Below are positions 60,638-64,000 of a stretch of DNA of 64,000 bases, in pieces. Source of the stretch: Bradyrhizobium sp. in8p8 (GTDB lineage Bacteria > Pseudomonadota > Alphaproteobacteria > Rhizobiales > Xanthobacteraceae); contig NZ_AUGD01000006.1 in assembly GCF_000426845.1 (NCBI RefSeq), positions 310,001-374,000 of the forward strand, in the 5' to 3' direction. The notes beneath the pieces are model-generated. The model did not search any database. It was not told the origin of the DNA and saw nothing but the letters and a program-made list of their open reading frames with translations. Position 1 is the first letter of the stretch. Every line of letters starts with the position of its first letter. The position numbers and the translations under genes are program-made.

Positions 60638-61018
60638 ATGTTCTCGCACGTCATGATCGGCACCAACGACCTCGACAAGGCAAAGGCGTTCTACGACAAG
60701 CTGCTCGGCACGCTCGAGGTGCGACCGGCGAAAGTGGACGGCCATCGCATCTTCTACATCACCAAGACCGGCGTTTTCTCGGTGTCGAAGCCGATCAACG
60801 GCGAGCCGGCGACCTGCGCGAACGGCGGCACGATCGGCTTTGCCTGCAACTCGCCGGAGCAGGTCGACCAATGGCACGCAGCCGGTGTCGCAGCAGGTGG
60901 GACATCGATCGAAGATCCGCCCGGCGTGCGCCAGGGCCCTGGCGGCAAGCTCTATCTGGCTTACCTGCGCGACCTCGACGGCAACAAGATCTGCGCGATG
61001 CACCGGATGCCTGCTTGA
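60638..61018 (+). CDS. VOC family (glyoxalase-like) protein
   Basis: A 126-residue vicinal-oxygen-chelate protein with paired beta-alpha-beta units: MFSHVMIGTNDLDKAKAFYDKLL at the start and LYLAYLRDLDGNKICAMHR at the end. His-4 and the Asp/Asn in the final unit could be metal ligands, but a full ligand set is not obvious. ATG 60638 is chosen as the conserved start; the only ribosome-site-like sequence is AAAGGGAA, at the edge of the family A repeat. Function unknown. Confidence 0.8.
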   Translation: MFSHVMIGTNDLDKAKAFYDKLLGTLEVRPAKVDGHRIFYITKTGVFSVSKPINGEPATCANGGTIGFACNSPEQVDQWHAAGVAAGGTSIEDPPGVRQGPGGKLYLAYLRDLDGNKICAMHRMPA

Positions 61019-61315
61019 TCTAGCCACACCCACAGCTGTATGCCCCGGCCTGGACCGGAGCATACAGTGCGCCGCGGCCCTCTCGTTCATCACTGTCGCC
61101 TCTGGGATACTGTATCGCCCGATTGAATCGGGCGATGACAGCGACGTGGGAGGCGGGCGCCTGCCGCCTCCCTCAGTCGGCGTTCAAACAACATTTCAAA
61201 CGCATTCGCGAATTCCATCGCATGGCATGCCTGCGCGTGAAAATGCGCGCTCGCGCTTTGGCCGCGCTGCGACTATTCTCGCGTCCAGCATGATCTCAGC
61301 GATACGGGAGGAACA
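61019..61315. other. gene-free region with two perfect hairpins
   Basis: Stems TCGCCCGAT/ATCGGGCGA (61115-61135) and GGGAGGCGG/CCGCCTCCC (61148-61172) lie side by side. They may form the end of the VOC transcript. The promoter for the dehydrogenase gene at 61316 should lie in the right part, where CGGGAGGAA supplies its ribosome site. Confidence 0.5.
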
Positions 61316-62593
61316 ATGACAAAACACACCTACATTCCCCGCACCACCAACTACACCCTCAATCCCGGCGACGACCTCAACGACCTCCGCATGTCGGATC
61401 AGGTCAGGCCGCTCTATGACCACGTCAAGAAGTTCATCCGCGACACCGTCGAGCCGATGTCGATCGAGTTTGCCAAGGCCGGCGAAGGCAAGGAGGATCG
61501 CTGGAGCTTCACGCCAAAGCAGCTCGAGGTGCTGGAGAAGGCGAAGAACAAGGCCAAGCAGGAAGGCCTCTGGAACTTCTTCCTGCCCGACGACGAGACC
61601 GGTCAGGGCCTGAAGAATCTCGACTACGCCTATATCGCCGCCGAGCTCGGCAAGAGCCCGCTGGCGTCCGAGACGATGAACTGCTCGGCGCCCGACACCG
61701 GCAACATGGAGGTGCTGGAGCGCGTCGGCACCAAAGAGCAGAAGGAGAAGTGGCTGAAGCCACTGCTCAACGGCGAGATCCGCTCGGCCTACGTCATGAC
61801 CGAGCCGAATGTCGCCTCCTCCGACGCCAAGAACATCTCGACCACGGCCAAGCTCGTCGGCGACGAATGGGTCATCAACGGCGAGAAGTATTACATCTCC
61901 GGCGTCGGCGATCCCCGCTGCAAAATCCTCATCGTGATGGTGAAGACCAATCCGGACGCGGCGCCGAGCAAGCAGCAGTCGCAGATCCTGGTGCCGCGCG
62001 ACACGCCCGGCGTCGAGGTGCTCGGACCGATGTACGTGTTCGGCCAGGATCACGCGCCGCGGGGCCACATGCATATGCGCTTCAACAATGTGCGCGTGCC
62101 CAAGGAGAATATCCTGCTCGGCGAAGGCCGCGGCTTCGAGATCTCGCAGCTGCGCCTCGGACCCGGCCGTATCCATCACTGCATGCGCACCATCGGCAAG
62201 GCCGAAAAGGCGCTAGACCTGATGGTGCAGCGTGGCCTCACCCGCGAGGCCTTCGGCAAGAAGATCGCTCATCTGGGCGGCAACATGCAGATCATCGCGC
62301 AGGCGCGCTGCGAGATCGAAGCGATGCGGCTGATGGTGCTGAAGGCCGCCAAGGCCATGGACGTGCTCGGCAACAAGGAGGCCCGCGTCTGGGTCTCGAT
62401 GGTAAAAGCCATGGTGCCGGAGCGCGCCTGCAAGATCATCGACCAGGCGATCCAGATGCACGGTGCCACGGGCATCTCGCACTGGACCCCGCTAGCGGAG
62501 ATGTACCAGGATGTGCGTCACCTGCGCTTCGCCGACGGTCCGGACGAGGTGCACTGGATGGTGGTCGGCCGGCACGAGCTGAGCATGGCTTGA
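61316..62593 (+). CDS. acyl-CoA dehydrogenase family protein (ACAD10/11, LvaC-like)
   Basis: A 425-residue acyl-CoA dehydrogenase. Landmarks are NCSAPDTGNMEVLERVG (near 120), MTEPNVASSDAKN (near 161), the middle-domain WVINGEKYYISGVGD, RLGPGRIHHCMRTIG (near 280), QAIQMHGATGISHWTPLAEM and the end LRFADGPDEVHWMVVGR. This type includes the ACAD parts of ACAD10/11 and LvaC, which work with the kinase-like protein. It is a paralogue of the enzyme encoded at 2778-3992. ATG 61316 follows GGGAGGAA. Confidence 0.9.
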   Translation: MTKHTYIPRTTNYTLNPGDDLNDLRMSDQVRPLYDHVKKFIRDTVEPMSIEFAKAGEGKEDRWSFTPKQLEVLEKAKNKAKQEGLWNFFLPDDETGQGLKNLDYAYIAAELGKSPLASETMNCSAPDTGNMEVLERVGTKEQKEKWLKPLLNGEIRSAYVMTEPNVASSDAKNISTTAKLVGDEWVINGEKYYISGVGDPRCKILIVMVKTNPDAAPSKQQSQILVPRDTPGVEVLGPMYVFGQDHAPRGHMHMRFNNVRVPKENILLGEGRGFEISQLRLGPGRIHHCMRTIGKAEKALDLMVQRGLTREAFGKKIAHLGGNMQIIAQARCEIEAMRLMVLKAAKAMDVLGNKEARVWVSMVKAMVPERACKIIDQAIQMHGATGISHWTPLAEMYQDVRHLRFADGPDEVHWMVVGRHELSMA

Positions 62594-62601
62594 TCTCAAC
62601 G

Positions 62602-62689
62602 CGTGATGCGCGGGCTTGACCCGCGCATCCATCGAATGGAACATTGCTTCAGGATTGATGGATTGCCGGGCCCAAACCCGGCAATGACG
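62602..62689. repeat. intergenic palindromic repeat, family D
   Basis: Hairpins CGCGGGCTTGACCCGCG and GCCGGGCCCAAACCCGGC are bounded by CGTGATG and CAATGACG. Related to 42962. It separates two co-directional genes. Confidence 0.7.
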
Positions 62690-62707
62690 GCTTGCCCCGG
62701 AGCTAGC

Positions 62708-63325
62708 ATGGAATACGCCGCCAGCGACCTGACGCCACGCGAGCGTTACAAGGTGCTGACCTCCTTCATTCTGCCGCGTCCGATCGCGTGGGTGACCACA
62801 CTCGGACCGACCGGCGTCGTCAACGCTGCACCATTCAGCTTCTTCAACGCCTTCTGCGAAGATCCGCCGCTCTGCATGTTCGCGGCCAACCGCAAGCCGA
62901 ACGGCGAGGACAAGGATACGTTTCTCAACATCCAGCGAACCGGCCAATTCGTGGTCAACATTGCCGACGAGCCGCTGGCGCGGGCGATGCACGAGTCCAG
63001 CGGCGACTTTCCGCCTGAGATCGGCGAGCCGGACTATCTCGGCCTGAAGCTCGCGCCCTCGACGAAAATTGCCGTGCCCCGGCTGGCCGACACACCCTGG
63101 GCCATGGAGTGCAAGCTCTGGAAGCTGATCGACGTGAACGACGATCGTCGCCTGATCATGGGTGAAGGCATCCACTTTCACATCCGCGACGAACTCTGGG
63201 ATCCCGAGGCGATGCGGGTGCATATGGACCGCTATCATCCGATCGGCCGCATGTTCGCCGACCGCTACTGCCGCACGGACGACCGCGTGGCGTTTCCGGC
63301 GGCGGAGGGCGTGAAGAGCAAATAG
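62708..63325 (+). CDS. flavin reductase family protein
   Basis: A 205-residue FMN-binding split-barrel protein. LPRPIAWVTTLGPTGVVNAAPFS is the FMN-binding motif of this family, and FNAFCEDPPLCMFAANRK with RTGQFVVNIADE follow. The start ATG 62708 (MEYAASDLTP) is chosen as the first with conserved sequence. Such proteins deliver reduced flavin to a monooxygenase or act alone as reductases. No monooxygenase is visible downstream within the window. Confidence 0.87.
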   Translation: MEYAASDLTPRERYKVLTSFILPRPIAWVTTLGPTGVVNAAPFSFFNAFCEDPPLCMFAANRKPNGEDKDTFLNIQRTGQFVVNIADEPLARAMHESSGDFPPEIGEPDYLGLKLAPSTKIAVPRLADTPWAMECKLWKLIDVNDDRRLIMGEGIHFHIRDELWDPEAMRVHMDRYHPIGRMFADRYCRTDDRVAFPAAEGVKSK

Positions 63326-63346
63326 CCGCAGAAAAGGAGCGAGACG

Positions 63347-64000
63347 ATGCCGGAAGCCTTTCGAGACAACGAAGAACGCAACCGGTTCGAGCTCGACGTC
63401 GACGGGCCTGTCGCCTTCGTGACTTACCGGAAGAGCGACGGTGCGATCACCCTCGTGCACACCGAAGTGCCGCCGGAGCTCGGCGGCCGCGGCATCGGCT
63501 CAAAGCTCGGCCGCGCCACACTGGACGCGGTGCGAGCGCAAGGGCGTAAGCTTTCGGTCGAATGCGATTTCATCCGCAATTTCATGCGCAAGGATCCCGG
63601 CTATAACGACCTCCTGGCGGATGACGGCGATGCGCAGGCCGAACCGCAGGCGAGCTATCGCGCCGGCTGCTTCTGTGGAGCCGTCGAGGTCGAGGCCACC
63701 GGCAAACCGATATTTGCAGGCTATTGCCATTGCGCCGACTGCCAAGCGTGGTCGGCCGCTCCAATCAATGCTTTCAGCCTGTGGAAGTCGGACGATGTGC
63801 GCATCACCAAGGGCGAGGCAGAGCTCGGAACGTTCAACAAGACCGAGCATTCCTATCGAAAGTTCTGCAAACGCTGCGGCGGCCATGTCATGACCGAGCA
63901 TCCGCGGATGCGGCTGATCGACGTCTACGCCAACCTGCTCAAGGGATACCAGCACCGGCCGACCCTGCACGCGAACTACGCGAGCAAGATGGTGTCGGTC
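63347..64000 (+). CDS. GNAT-like acetyltransferase domain fused to a GFA/CENP-V zinc domain, 3' partial
   Basis: The frame is open from ATG 63347 (after AAAGGAG) to the window end, 218 codons. Residues 1-92 are a small GNAT domain of the YidJ/NATD1 type: FVTYRKSDGAITLVHTEVPP, GGRGIGSKLGRATLDAVR and DFIRNFMRKDPGYNDLL. Residues about 103-218 are a GFA zinc domain: AGCFCGAVEVEA, YCHCADCQAWS and FCKRCGGHVMTEH supply the cysteines. The linker is about ten polar residues. GFA proteins handle glutathione-formaldehyde or related thiol adducts, though many have other roles. About 20-30 residues are probably missing at the end. Confidence 0.8.
   Translation, partial: MPEAFRDNEERNRFELDVDGPVAFVTYRKSDGAITLVHTEVPPELGGRGIGSKLGRATLDAVRAQGRKLSVECDFIRNFMRKDPGYNDLLADDGDAQAEPQASYRAGCFCGAVEVEATGKPIFAGYCHCADCQAWSAAPINAFSLWKSDDVRITKGEAELGTFNKTEHSYRKFCKRCGGHVMTEHPRMRLIDVYANLLKGYQHRPTLHANYASKMVSV

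Noticed and set aside
7846..62689. CRISPR array made of the recurring palindromes
   Set aside because: Copies are kilobases apart, belong to different families and have no regular spacers or cas genes.

Overview
The window reads as chromosomal DNA of a high-GC alphaproteobacterium, most likely Bradyrhizobium or a close relative. This is an inference from gene families, GTG/TTG start use and several families of intergenic palindromes, not from a marker gene. No rRNA, tRNA, CRISPR array, intact insertion sequence or replication origin was recognised.

Layout. 1-2.4 kb: end of a permease, a small thioredoxin-like protein and a short-chain dehydrogenase broken by an in-frame TAA. 2.8-8.7 kb, minus strand: acyl-CoA dehydrogenase, branched-chain amino-acid type binding protein, HdeD-like membrane protein, a folE gene broken by an in-frame TAA, an alpha/beta hydrolase and an HD-domain protein. 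8.9-15.1 kb: a LysR regulator diverging from a UgpCAEB-type ABC importer that ends in a metallophosphoesterase. 15.2-17.6 kb: small hypothetical proteins, an orphan terminator, an aminotransferase fragment and a DUF4242-nucleotide cyclase fusion. 17.8-24.5 kb: a tight three-gene operon of two transglutaminases and a circularly permuted ATP-grasp/alpha-E fusion. 24.6-26.4 kb: overlapping chemoreceptor and PAS-protein genes.

26.7-37.4 kb: homoprotocatechuate meta-cleavage cluster. hpaR, hpaI and a UxaA-type dehydratase run left; hpaH, hpaF, hpaE, hpaD, hpaG and a ThDP-dependent enzyme run right; an MFS transporter closes the block. A perfect 16-bp palindrome lies between the -35 and -10 hexamers of the rightward promoter, a natural HpaR operator. 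Together the enzymes cover ring cleavage to pyruvate and succinic semialdehyde; the hydroxylase hpaBC is absent.

37.5-41.2 kb: AlkB with a second 2-oxoglutarate oxygenase, then an amidase/DUF2848 pair. 41.4-45.2 kb: DUF35 protein, SCP2-type thiolase, MFE-2-like dehydrogenase and a Tat-exported SMP-30 protein. 45.3-48.6 kb: PEP carboxylase and a YccF protein. 48.7-62.6 kb: an acyl-CoA island with two AMP ligases, two acyl-CoA dehydrogenases, four crotonases and two dehydrogenases. It also holds a phosphotransferase/DUF6285 pair resembling LvaA/LvaB of levulinate (4-hydroxyacid) catabolism. The window ends in a flavin reductase and a GNAT-GFA fusion cut by the edge.

The strongest leads are the two nonsense-interrupted genes (especially folE), the ATP-grasp/alpha-E/transglutaminase operon, the LvaAB-like module, the HpaR operator, the LysR-ABC-phosphodiesterase cassette and the PAS/chemoreceptor overlap on a CT repeat.
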